Positions 61,208-64,000 of a stretch of 64,000 nt of DNA are shown here, piece after piece. Made by a program: the position numbers and the translations under genes. Origin of the DNA: Castor canadensis (Eukaryota; Chordata; Mammalia; Rodentia; Castoridae); the NCBI RefSeq assembly GCF_047511655.1, contig NC_133393.1:154333779-154397778 (forward strand), written 5' to 3'. The notes under the pieces are model-generated. The model was not told where the DNA came from. It made no database searches and was given only the letters and a program-made list of their open reading frames with translations. The first letter of the stretch is position 1; each line of letters begins with the position of its first letter.

Positions 61208-63206
61208 ACGAGCTTATAAATTCCGTTTCGACTTATCTAGAAGGTCAATCCAAGTCTCTTTCTTACTTTCCGTCTTTCAGGCCCACCGAATGCAGTGTGT
61301 CTTGCTTCTTCTACAGTTTCAAAGACAAGGCCATTTCCACACACAAACTGAATCACTTTCTTCAGTTGAGGAAACTGAGTCTTTATAACATCAATCATCA
61401 TTTTACAGCCTTTAATCTCCCTTAGCCTTTCATTAATTGGCTTGATCTAAAAGGTTTAAAAATACTTGATATATTAGTCATACTAAAACAAAAACCAAAT
61501 GTTCATTACATTCTTTCTCACAAAACATGAGAAGCATGACAGCAAAAGATTCACAGTTATATGCAGTAAGTTTGACAAGAACATGATAAACTATATCTCA
61601 TTGTCTCATGAAAAATATGAAAACTTCATTAAAGCTAGAAGATAGAACTTTCAGATTTAACTCTGCCACTAACCAGCTGGTACATAAGAAGTGCTCCATG
61701 CTCTCCAAATCATAAAATCTAGTGGAAAATAGAACCTATTTAGGTAAGTATCAAAAGAGCAATATAATGCTATTGAGCTTAAAAACCACTTTAGGCTTAA
61801 CTGATCAGGAAAGCACTCAGATCTTCTTTGACATGACTTTCAGGCTCAGTCTATAAATCAAAAAAGTATCTGCAATGTATTACTGAAAATCAGCAAGTAT
61901 GATCTCACATTTGTTAAACAAAACAAAAATACTACACACAAGTAAAATGTGTGTGTATGTATATGTGTATAAACTGAGTGTATAGAAAAGCAGTCTAAAG
62001 TAGTTACTATTAAAGAATTGGATACTGAGAAGAGGTACAAGTATTCCCTTTATATTTAATATACTTCTGCATAATATTTTTAAAATGTTTCCCTTAAAAA
62101 TAAGTAAAAGAAAACTTTAATAGACAGATGAATTATGATAAGAAGTCTCAGTGGGCATAGGTGTGAGCAAACTTGTAGAAGTACAAAAGGCAGGTCTGGC
62201 TATGAAAAACACCAGTTACCATTTGCTGAGCCTCTCTTCTGTGCAGGTGCTATGCAAGGTGGCAATTCCTTGCAATGATCCAGTAAGGTGAGGACTTACT
62301 CCTCAATTTCATAAAGAAACTAAAGTTCAGAAGAATGAAGAATCCACTAGTAGAGCTATTTAGGAGCAGATGAGATTCAGGCTCAGGGCAGTACATCTCT
62401 AGGGCATATGCTCTGACACACAATACACTCTGCCTATAGTTCAGGGTTGTGACTGGTGAATGGAATAGAACATTCTCTTTAGTGGGCAATGAAAAATCAC
62501 TGAAGGATAATGATCATATGGCAGAGTTCCAGCCTTAGGAATTTAGATTCTGAATATGCTAAGGTATCTCAATACATCATACTTCAAGACTCAAAATTTC
62601 ACCTGCTCCATGAAGAGCTGATGCACTGGATCAAATTATTTACAACTGAAACTGAGTTGCCATTTTACCAACAGACTATATGTTTATTTATATTCTATAC
62701 TTTGCTATAAAATATATTGCTGGCTAGTAGACAGAGTGGTGTACTGCTGAAGGAATAGAACCAAGGATATTAGGGTAGAATCATGTCAAAACTAAGCAGA
62801 ATTATGGCAAAACTAGATCAGCAAAAAATGACATGTACTAGGAAATATAGCAACAACTTGACATTATTCTTTATCTGTCAACTCATTACCACCAGCCATT
62901 TGAATGACTGGCTGTCATCCAAGCTATGACTTTTTTTCTCCATATCTACCATAGTTTTAGGCAATAAAGATGCACTTAGTCAAGATTTGGTCACTACTCA
63001 AAACATTACAAATTTCTTACATCCAGGTAATCTAGAGCAAGGAACGTCTCAGGCTCAGCTCTTTCCTCCTTCAGAAATCGAATGCAATCTCTTGCTACCT
63101 TTTCAGAGGCTACAATAATGGCAACCAGGTACCGGCCGAAAAGCTTAGTCACAGCCAGCTGATACTTCTTATGAATAGGATGACACAGGTCAAGCAGTCT
63201 TCCAAA
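23093..63206 (-). CDS. SMC1B: SMC1B, meiotic cohesin SMC subunit (last 16 coding exons)
   Basis: Sixteen exons join in frame to 725 residues, from about residue 516 of the human protein to the C-terminus. In order they encode the hinge (window residues 1-150, with [10 protein letters not shown]), the long returning coiled coil (about 160-560) and the C-terminal ATPase head. The head has the ABC signature LSGGEK (609-614), Walker B FFVLDE (633-638, catalytic Glu last) and the D-loop AALDN. Wording such as [12 protein letters not shown] separates it from SMC1A. SMC1B pairs with SMC3 in meiotic cohesin and is needed for sister-chromatid cohesion, axis length and telomere protection in germ cells. 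All exons have GT/AG borders and no stop or frameshift is seen. The tail ends ESRHSKSH, five residues past my recollection of the human end. N-terminal exons lie beyond 64000. Confidence 0.97.
23210..24027 (-). other. SMC1B intron
   Basis: AT-rich. Its only repeat is a 5'-truncated SINE at 23858-23926, close to the donor gtaaga. Confidence 0.8.
23858..23926 (+). mobile_element. tRNA-derived SINE, 5'-truncated
   Basis: Only the second half (gagcctgccttgcaagcagc, ccctgagtttaaactccagt) remains. Confidence 0.7.
24028..24138 (-). CDS. SMC1B: SMC1B coding exon (head, post-Walker-B strand and H-loop region)
   Basis: 37 codons, phase 0 at both ends, encoding [20 protein letters not shown] and [18 protein letters not shown]. 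The acceptor is ttcctcttag and the donor gtaaga. Confidence 0.96.
24394..24482 (-). mobile_element. tRNA-derived SINE
   Basis: T run, gggttgaacccagtgccttg, ctactactaagctataccccc: reverse of a unit with the B-box-like ggttcaaccc. Confidence 0.8.
24845..24968 (+). repeat. Unassigned dispersed repeat, copy 1
   Basis: Similar to 26293-26410 in the same direction: both contain aagtcaccagctaa and a block around gatgatgagag / gatgagaagga. Family unknown. Confidence 0.6.
25074..25412 (+). mobile_element. MaLR-like solo LTR, + strand
   Basis: Begins ggatatgaaatgtcccccaa, has gcttgatccccagcctgtgg and ggactttggccccttcccct, and ends with ggtgttctgttatagtaatg and gctaagata, as MST/MLT-type MaLR LTRs do. 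No internal region is attached. Confidence 0.65.
25493..25542 (+). repeat. Pyrimidine microsatellite (TTCC-rich)
   Basis: Imperfect C/T run with repeated ttcc units next to a SINE. Confidence 0.8.
25543..25940 (-). mobile_element. Composite SINE, tRNA-B1-tRNA, minus strand
   Basis: Two reversed tRNA-like units (from 25543 and ending at 25940) surround reversed B1-like text (ctgcctcctgagtagctacg, gcaggtgtgagtcacc). Confidence 0.8.
26293..26410 (+). repeat. Unassigned dispersed repeat, copy 2
   Basis: Second copy of the sequence at 24845-24968, diverged by substitutions and small gaps. Confidence 0.6.
26497..26540 (+). repeat. TTTA tetranucleotide repeat
   Basis: Imperfect (TTTA)n; reversed, it is a TAAA-type tail of the adjacent minus-strand SINE. 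Confidence 0.8.
26541..26619 (-). mobile_element. tRNA-derived SINE
   Basis: Clear reversed unit: cagtactggggtttgaactc, tgcttgctaggcaggcactc, cacttgagccatacc. Confidence 0.9.
27743..27812 (-). CDS. SMC1B: SMC1B coding exon (Walker B, D-loop)
   Basis: 70 nt. It completes a split Ser codon, then encodes [20 protein letters not shown] and IGK. The Walker B aspartate and catalytic glutamate are present. The acceptor is tttttttctag and the donor gtaagt. Its length is not a multiple of three. Confidence 0.96.
28230..28440 (+). mobile_element. Composite SINE (tRNA-like then B1-like)
   Basis: The tRNA-like half (gcattggggatgtaattctg, aaggctttgagttccatctc) is followed by B1-like text (catgcctgtaatcccaggtg). 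Confidence 0.75.
28480..29080 (-). mobile_element. Old L2-like segment
   Basis: Antisense text such as tcaaatgttaccttctcaaa and agctttccttgacac fits the 3' part of L2 reversed. Diverged and with uncertain borders. Confidence 0.5.
29474..29805 (-). mobile_element. Composite SINE, minus strand
   Basis: Reversed tRNA-like unit (ggtactggggactgaactca) then two reversed B1-like stretches ending cataaatcaccatgcctggc. Confidence 0.8.
30010..30305 (+). mobile_element. Composite SINE, tRNA-B1-tRNA
   Basis: The tRNA-like unit (tggctcagtgggagagagct) with CAAAA tail is followed by B1-like text from about 30106 and a second tRNA-like unit from about 30222 (actggaggtatggctcaagc). Confidence 0.85.
30555..30706 (-). 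CDS. SMC1B: SMC1B coding exon (ABC signature)
   Basis: 152 nt encoding [20 protein letters not shown], then [12 protein letters not shown] and the signature [18 protein letters not shown], ending two bases into a Ser codon. The acceptor is tatttcag and the donor gtaaag. Confidence 0.97.
30707..31742 (-). other. SMC1B intron
   Basis: Includes a short MIR-like patch near 30995-31090; otherwise no recognised element. Confidence 0.7.
31743..31897 (-). CDS. SMC1B: SMC1B coding exon (end of coiled coil into head)
   Basis: 155 nt beginning with two bases of an Ala codon. It encodes [20 protein letters not shown], then [20 protein letters not shown] and [11 protein letters not shown]. These residues distinguish SMC1B from SMC1A. 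The donor is gtacgt. Confidence 0.97.
31898..32368 (-). other. SMC1B intron
   Basis: Short AT-rich intron, no repeat or gene seen. Confidence 0.8.
32369..32525 (-). CDS. SMC1B: SMC1B coding exon (coiled coil)
   Basis: 157 nt encoding [20 protein letters not shown], then [20 protein letters not shown] and [12 protein letters not shown] plus one base. The acceptor gccaataatag has little pyrimidine next to the AG. The donor is gtgaaa. Confidence 0.95.
34119..34238 (+). mobile_element. B1-like SINE
   Basis: ctgggcatggtgatgcacac, gatcttgagttcaaagtcaa and an A-rich tail. Confidence 0.8.
34425..35035 (+). mobile_element. ERV-type solo LTR, + strand
   Basis: The U3-like start, ttggctcttcctgagttttt, an AATAAA near 34718, gagttttgtgagccattcta and gattggtgtctgaagggtgg, plus the end ttatttggtgtcagatttgt, resemble an old mammalian ERV LTR. 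No gag, pol or env is attached. It is antisense to SMC1B. The family name is not certain. Confidence 0.55.
35190..35288 (-). CDS. SMC1B: SMC1B coding exon (coiled coil, acidic)
   Basis: 33 codons in phase 0, encoding [20 protein letters not shown] and [13 protein letters not shown]. The acceptor is gtttttcag and the donor gtaatt. Being a multiple of three, it could be skipped without a frame change. Confidence 0.95.
35300..35800 (-). mobile_element. Old L2-like segment
   Basis: Antisense C/T-rich text (ctttctgcctggacaacctc, catatgtcattacttaatac) of the sort seen in reversed L2 3' ends. Low certainty. Confidence 0.4.
36048..36118 (+). mobile_element. tRNA-derived SINE
   Basis: gctgcaggtgtggttcgagt and aaactgcttgcctagctacc; the tail region is diverged. 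Confidence 0.75.
36239..36364 (+). mobile_element. B1-like SINE
   Basis: ggccaggcatggtgtggtgg, cttacctgtaatcccagtag, caaggccagcctggactaca and an A-rich tail. Confidence 0.88.
37060..38275 (-). mobile_element. Old L1 3' segment, minus strand
   Basis: Antisense L1 3' text: caatattgcatggtggtctg, atgaatatagctgctacaga, gcatttccacgagcaatgaa, and ttgcaaatattttttcctgg further right. Interrupted by TATC-type microsatellite at 37950-38033. Confidence 0.65.
37950..38033 (+). repeat. ATAG/TATC microsatellite
   Basis: Imperfect runs of atct/atag units, purely simple sequence. Confidence 0.85.
38558..38602 (+). repeat. TA/GT microsatellite
   Basis: (TA)n then gcgtgtgtgtgtttgtacgt and a further GT run beside a SINE. 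Confidence 0.9.
38603..38674 (-). mobile_element. tRNA-derived SINE
   Basis: tttgaattcagggcctcatg, gctaggcaagtgctcttacc, acttgagccactctgtcag. Confidence 0.88.
39230..39338 (-). mobile_element. B1-like SINE
   Basis: gcagggtcttgctagacagc, tgcctcagcctcttgtgtac, gggataacaggtatgcacca. Confidence 0.8.
40543..40696 (-). CDS. SMC1B: SMC1B coding exon (coiled coil)
   Basis: 154 nt. One base completes an Arg codon, then [40 protein letters not shown] and [11 protein letters not shown]. The acceptor is tatattttcag and the donor gtactc. Confidence 0.96.
40938..41048 (-). mobile_element. B1-like SINE
   Basis: gagatagggcttcactatgt, gagctggcctcaaacttgaa, gtgctgggattatggatata. Confidence 0.82.
41300..41420 (+). 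repeat. Polypurine tract
   Basis: About 120 bases almost wholly A and G (for example ggaagacaaggatagaag), therefore polypyrimidine on the SMC1B transcript. Confidence 0.85.
41695..41895 (+). mobile_element. MIR
   Basis: ggtgccaggttgtgttttaa, acaacttctctatgaggcag, gagcagatctgggatatgtc match the MIR layout. Confidence 0.75.
42179..42324 (-). CDS. SMC1B: SMC1B coding exon (coiled coil)
   Basis: 146 nt encoding [40 protein letters not shown] and RKKFLAID plus two bases of Arg. The acceptor is tctgtccag and the donor gtaaat. Confidence 0.95.
42325..43086 (-). other. SMC1B intron
   Basis: Mostly a C/T-rich segment resembling an antisense L2 (about 42420-42960). Open frames on the + strand here (42439-43127) are low-complexity shadows. 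Confidence 0.6.
42420..42960 (-). mobile_element. Old L2-like segment (tentative)
   Basis: C/T-rich text in the antisense direction; class uncertain. Confidence 0.35.
43087..43228 (-). CDS. SMC1B: SMC1B coding exon (coiled coil)
   Basis: 142 nt. One base completes Arg, then [40 protein letters not shown] and DIDNLKK. The acceptor is ttattatactag and the donor gtaatt. Confidence 0.95.
43955..44130 (+). mobile_element. MIR
   Basis: aatgagtgcttactatgtat, attaactcatctaagtcaca, gaagccaaggcatagagttc. Confidence 0.7.
44800..46345 (+). mobile_element. Old L1 ORF2 piece, + strand
   Basis: RT text remains: [15 protein letters not shown]-like wording near 45210-45270, the RQGN...FYSILYW region near 45800 and F-T-D-G-M-I near 45918, where FADDMI is expected. 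Many stops and rearrangements, and uncertain ends. Confidence 0.7.
46570..47345 (-). mobile_element. Old L1 3' segment, minus strand
   Basis: taatacacacatggtacaaa and, further right, tctgagtttatttctggact and tctgggagtcctggtcttat read as antisense L1. Confidence 0.55.
47506..47612 (-). CDS. SMC1B: SMC1B coding exon (coiled coil) with weak acceptor
   Basis: 107 nt encoding [20 protein letters not shown], then [15 protein letters not shown] plus two bases of Arg. The 25 bases before the exon on the SMC1B strand are A-rich (ttttaaaataatttaaaag), so the pyrimidine tract is poor. The donor is gtattt. Confidence 0.95.
47613..49191 (-). other. SMC1B intron
   Basis: One composite SINE (48018-48230); otherwise AT-rich unique sequence. 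Confidence 0.75.
48018..48230 (+). mobile_element. Composite SINE (B1-like plus tRNA-like)
   Basis: atctgggtgtggtgatacac, aggctagcctgggcagttat, then ggggcatagctcaagtggca and ccctgggttcaattcccaga with an A tail. Confidence 0.88.
49192..49308 (-). CDS. SMC1B: SMC1B coding exon (coiled coil)
   Basis: 39 codons in phase 0, encoding [20 protein letters not shown] and [19 protein letters not shown]. The acceptor is cttgttatcag and the donor gtgata. Confidence 0.95.
49309..49573 (-). other. SMC1B short intron
   Basis: 265-bp AT-rich intron with no repeat, the shortest in the window. Confidence 0.85.
49574..49711 (-). CDS. SMC1B: SMC1B coding exon (coiled coil)
   Basis: 46 codons in phase 0, encoding [20 protein letters not shown] and [20 protein letters not shown] and LATFYR. 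A run of eight As (49597-49604, as Ts on the + strand) lies inside the coding frame at the Lys repeat. The acceptor is ctttttag and the donor gtaatg. Confidence 0.95.
50821..50927 (-). mobile_element. B1-like SINE
   Basis: ttttgagataaggctttata, aagtgctggaattataggag, gtaccacaacacctggc. Confidence 0.82.
51224..51350 (-). mobile_element. 7SL-derived SINE with Alu-like wording
   Basis: tttgagacacggtctcacta, caactcctgagctcaagtga, agatttacaggcgtg-like text ending caccatgcccctgc. More Alu/7SL-like than the other B1 copies here. Confidence 0.75.
51506..51592 (+). mobile_element. tRNA-derived SINE with target duplication
   Basis: gctagaggttgatggtatgg, gccctgaattcaaccaaagt. Flanked by aagaatccttggg (51494-51505) and aagattccttggg (51593-51605). 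Confidence 0.85.
51604..51770 (+). mobile_element. tRNA-SINE joined to L1 3' end (chimera)
   Basis: A tRNA-like unit (gctggagtcatggcttgagc, ccctgagttcaaaccctgta) to about 51678 runs into about 90 bp that resemble an L1 3' end (atcaaggtatgttgtaagca, gaaccccctatacaacta, atgctaataaaata). aaaagtccttgg follows at 51771, similar to the preceding aagattccttgg. Confidence 0.65.
51811..51886 (+). mobile_element. tRNA-derived SINE with target duplication
   Basis: ggctggagatgtagcacagt, ccctgagtttgatcctcagt. Flanked by aaaattgtattcaag and aaaattatattcaag (one mismatch). Confidence 0.88.
52110..52455 (-). mobile_element. Composite SINE, B1-tRNA-B1, minus strand
   Basis: Reversed B1-like text at both ends (tgagattacagatatgcacc; gattataggcatgagccacc) around a reversed tRNA-like unit (gattgaacccagggcctcat). 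Confidence 0.8.
52655..52942 (-). mobile_element. Composite SINE, tRNA-B1-tRNA, minus strand
   Basis: Two reversed tRNA-like units (attgaacccagagcctcaca; gactgaacccaaggccttac), each with a T run, enclose a reversed B1-like unit. Confidence 0.85.
53290..53650 (-). mobile_element. Old L1 3' end, minus strand
   Basis: Antisense text typical of old mammalian L1 3' ends: ttttcatcttgcaaaacaga, ctatttctatgaatttatcc, aatttcctcaaggtttatcc, tttttatagctgaataata. Confidence 0.7.
54125..54212 (-). mobile_element. tRNA-derived SINE
   Basis: gatcacactcagggcctcat, gatgctaggcaacttctcta, cactgagttacatccctag. Confidence 0.8.
54290..54690 (+). mobile_element. Old L1 3' end, + strand
   Basis: actgcatgattccatctaca, gtagattgggttgccagggc, ggaatgctctatatcgtaaa, attacaccccaataaagtc: the usual order of an old L1 3'UTR. 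Confidence 0.7.
54708..54890 (+). mobile_element. Composite SINE
   Basis: B1-like (aggctggatgcaagtggctt, gtttgaggccagcctgggta) then the tRNA-like tail (gactggaggtgtggcttaag, ccctgagttcaaacccaagt). Confidence 0.85.
55091..55237 (-). CDS. SMC1B: SMC1B coding exon (end of hinge)
   Basis: 49 codons in phase 0, encoding [20 protein letters not shown], then [20 protein letters not shown] and RSQLVHELK. It has the glycine-containing hinge strand conserved in SMC proteins. The acceptor is attttacag and the donor gtataa. Confidence 0.97.
57672..57965 (+). mobile_element. Composite SINE
   Basis: B1-like (gactaggtgtggtggctcat), a second B1-like part from about 57790 and a short tRNA-like end (ttggtgtggctcaaatgata). 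Confidence 0.85.
58228..58282 (+). mobile_element. B1-like SINE fragment
   Basis: caggccagcctaggcataaa, catgagaccctactc and an A tail; the 5' part is missing. Confidence 0.7.
58745..58925 (+). mobile_element. MIR
   Basis: cagcactatacctgttattc, gaaacagatactattatttt, gcctaaagccacataactaa. Confidence 0.7.
58985..60140 (+). mobile_element. L1, 5'-truncated (ORF2 end and 3'UTR)
   Basis: Starts in late ORF2 (aaatgggactgcatcaaatt), continues through tcaaaaccacaccaagattc, catagaatattattcagcca and gatggaactggagatcatca, then a G-rich 3'UTR to about 60140. A GT stretch interrupts ORF2 near 59672. Frames are broken. Confidence 0.85.
60581..60594 (+). repeat. Target-site duplication of micro-L1, left
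   Basis: AAAACAGTATTTTT, repeated exactly at 60651-60664. Confidence 0.85.
60595..60650 (-). mobile_element. 56-bp micro-L1 (3' end only)
   Basis: Read on the - strand it is the last bases of the same L1 type as at 15080: gggagaaatg-like text, then tgcacatatgaataaag and an A tail (compare 21930-21975). Confidence 0.85.
60651..60664 (+). repeat. Target-site duplication of micro-L1, right
   Basis: Identical copy of 60581-60594. Confidence 0.85.
61144..61202 (+). repeat. Compound microsatellite (GT)n(AG)n
   Basis: About 16 GT units followed by about 13 AG units. On the SMC1B transcript this reads (CU)n then (CA)n, starting about 65 bases after the donor of exon 61267-61446. Confidence 0.95.
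61267..61446 (-). CDS. SMC1B: SMC1B coding exon (hinge)
   Basis: 60 codons in phase 0, encoding [20 protein letters not shown], then [20 protein letters not shown] and [20 protein letters not shown]. The acceptor is accttttag and the donor gtaaga. Confidence 0.96.
61447..63020 (-). other. SMC1B intron
   Basis: Contains a MIR (62208-62420); otherwise AT-rich with no recognised element. Confidence 0.75.
62208..62420 (+). mobile_element. MIR
   Basis: gcaggtgctatgcaaggtgg, tttcataaagaaactaaagt, gagcagatgagattcaggct. Confidence 0.7.
63021..63206 (-). CDS. SMC1B: SMC1B coding exon (start of hinge)
   Basis: 62 codons in phase 0, encoding [20 protein letters not shown], then [20 protein letters not shown] and [20 protein letters not shown] and LD. 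The acceptor is atctgttaag and the donor gtaaga. The preceding exons lie beyond the window. Confidence 0.96.
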
Positions 63207-63416
63207 CTTAACAGATTTCAAAAAATGAAAGGAAAACAAATATATTAGTGAGGAACATATAATTCATTACTTTCTAATGTAATGAAGCTGCAAAGACAAA
63301 AATTTATTTTATAAAATTATACATATAATTTAATACAGTCTCATTCAAATTAATCTAAGATTCACTATGAAATGCTGATGTAAGGGTGTTACATTACATT
63401 AAAAAAAATAGTATTA

Positions 63417-63520
63417 GGGCTGGAGGCGTGACTCAAGTGGTACAACACTTGCTTAGCAAGAGTAAGTCCCTCAGTTCAAACCCCACTACTACCAAAGAAA
63501 AAAGATCCTAAAAAAAAGAC
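63417..63520 (+). mobile_element. tRNA-derived SINE with target duplication
   Basis: ggctggaggcgtgactcaag, gtccctcagttcaaacccca with an A-rich tail. AATAGTATTA flanks it at 63407-63416 and 63521-63530. Confidence 0.92.
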
Positions 63521-63599
63521 AATAGTATTAAAATGAAGTTTTACCAAAGTGTTAACATATTTTATAAAAGTACAGTAATTAAATAATTTAATTCCCGTA

Positions 63600-63900
63600 T
63601 TTGATAAGAATCTATGAGGAACTGAGCTAGATACTACTCAACAAAACAATACTCTCTAACTTCAAAATTTTCAGTCTAGGCAGGGAGAAAGACATAGACA
63701 ATCATAATCATACGAACATACAAACAGAACTAGACACTGACAGAGTGTAGAGTGCTCTGAAGTATATAACAGGGTACTTAGGTTGGCCTAAGAAGTCAGG
63801 AAAGGCTTCCCAGAAAGTGTTATTTGAGCTAAGATCTAAAGAACCATCAAGAATCAAAGCGAAGGACGTTCAAAATCTTTGCTAAAAAATATCTGGTTAT
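63600..63900 (+). mobile_element. Old L2-like segment
   Basis: tcaggaaaggcttcccagaa and gtgttatttgagctaagatc read as the sense L2 3' end. Confidence 0.5.
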
Positions 63901-64000
63901 CAACCATCCTGAACCAATGGTTCCTAGAATATGTGAAGCTTTAATTTTTGTATCTTTGGGCTCTTTCTTCCATCTGTTGACTTCACTTTAAGACATACCA

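Larger units (their letters stand above)
55238..61266 (-). other. SMC1B intron (6.0 kb)
   Basis: Contains composite SINEs (57672, 58228), a MIR (58745-58925), a + strand L1 3' end (about 58985-60140), a 56-bp micro-L1 (60595-60650) and a GT/AG microsatellite (61144-61202) just past the exon donor. 55240-57670 holds an L2-like stretch near 56940-57200 and otherwise nothing named. Confidence 0.75.
63207..64000 (-). other. SMC1B intron (partial, runs off the window)
   Basis: Contains a SINE with a 10-bp duplication (63417-63520) and an old L2-like segment (about 63600-63900). No exon matching the next SMC1B segment was found. Confidence 0.75.

Overview
The window is nuclear DNA of a placental mammal. 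Short exons with GT/AG borders sit in very large introns packed with LINE-1, 7SL/B1-like and tRNA-derived SINEs, MIR, L2 and LTR-retrotransposon pieces. The dominant SINE is an ID-like tRNA derivative, often joined to a B1-like unit. That points to a rodent, and I suspect a castorimorph such as beaver; this species guess rests on memory of the SINE type, not on a search.

The window holds the facing ends of two convergent protein-coding genes, in the same arrangement as FAM118A and SMC1B on human chromosome 22q13. FAM118A is on the + strand: its last four coding exons (1-74, 1947-1979, 4864-4947, 12740-12759), a 3'UTR of about 1.2 kb and an AATAAA at 13967. SMC1B is on the - strand: its last 16 coding exons between 63206 and 23093. 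They encode the hinge, the returning coiled coil and the C-terminal half of the ATPase head, 725 residues in all, with no frameshift or stop. The SMC1B N-terminal exons lie beyond the right edge. The two genes are not known to act together: SMC1B is the meiotic cohesin subunit, and FAM118A is a SIR2-like-domain protein.

Between the two 3' ends lies a full-length LINE-1 of about 6.9 kb (15080-21994, + strand) with a clean 14-bp target-site duplication. It is inactivated by several frameshifts and stops and by loss of one catalytic Asp of the reverse transcriptase. An older, internally deleted L1 (about 6250-10750) fills the last FAM118A intron. The SMC1B introns carry older L1 pieces in both orientations, two MaLR-like LTRs lie in FAM118A and SMC1B introns, and one further solo LTR lies in an SMC1B intron. 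There are dozens of SINEs and several microsatellites.

I found no new gene system, RNA gene, CRISPR array or operon-like cluster. The best leads are retrotransposition products (a 56-bp micro-L1 with perfect duplication, a SINE/L1 3'-end chimera, stacked SINE insertions, a long antisense ORF in the L1 5'UTR), an unassigned diverged repeat pair, and splice-site contexts in SMC1B. Repeat borders below are approximate, usually within 5-20 bases. Exon borders are exact where the reading frame and splice dinucleotides agree.
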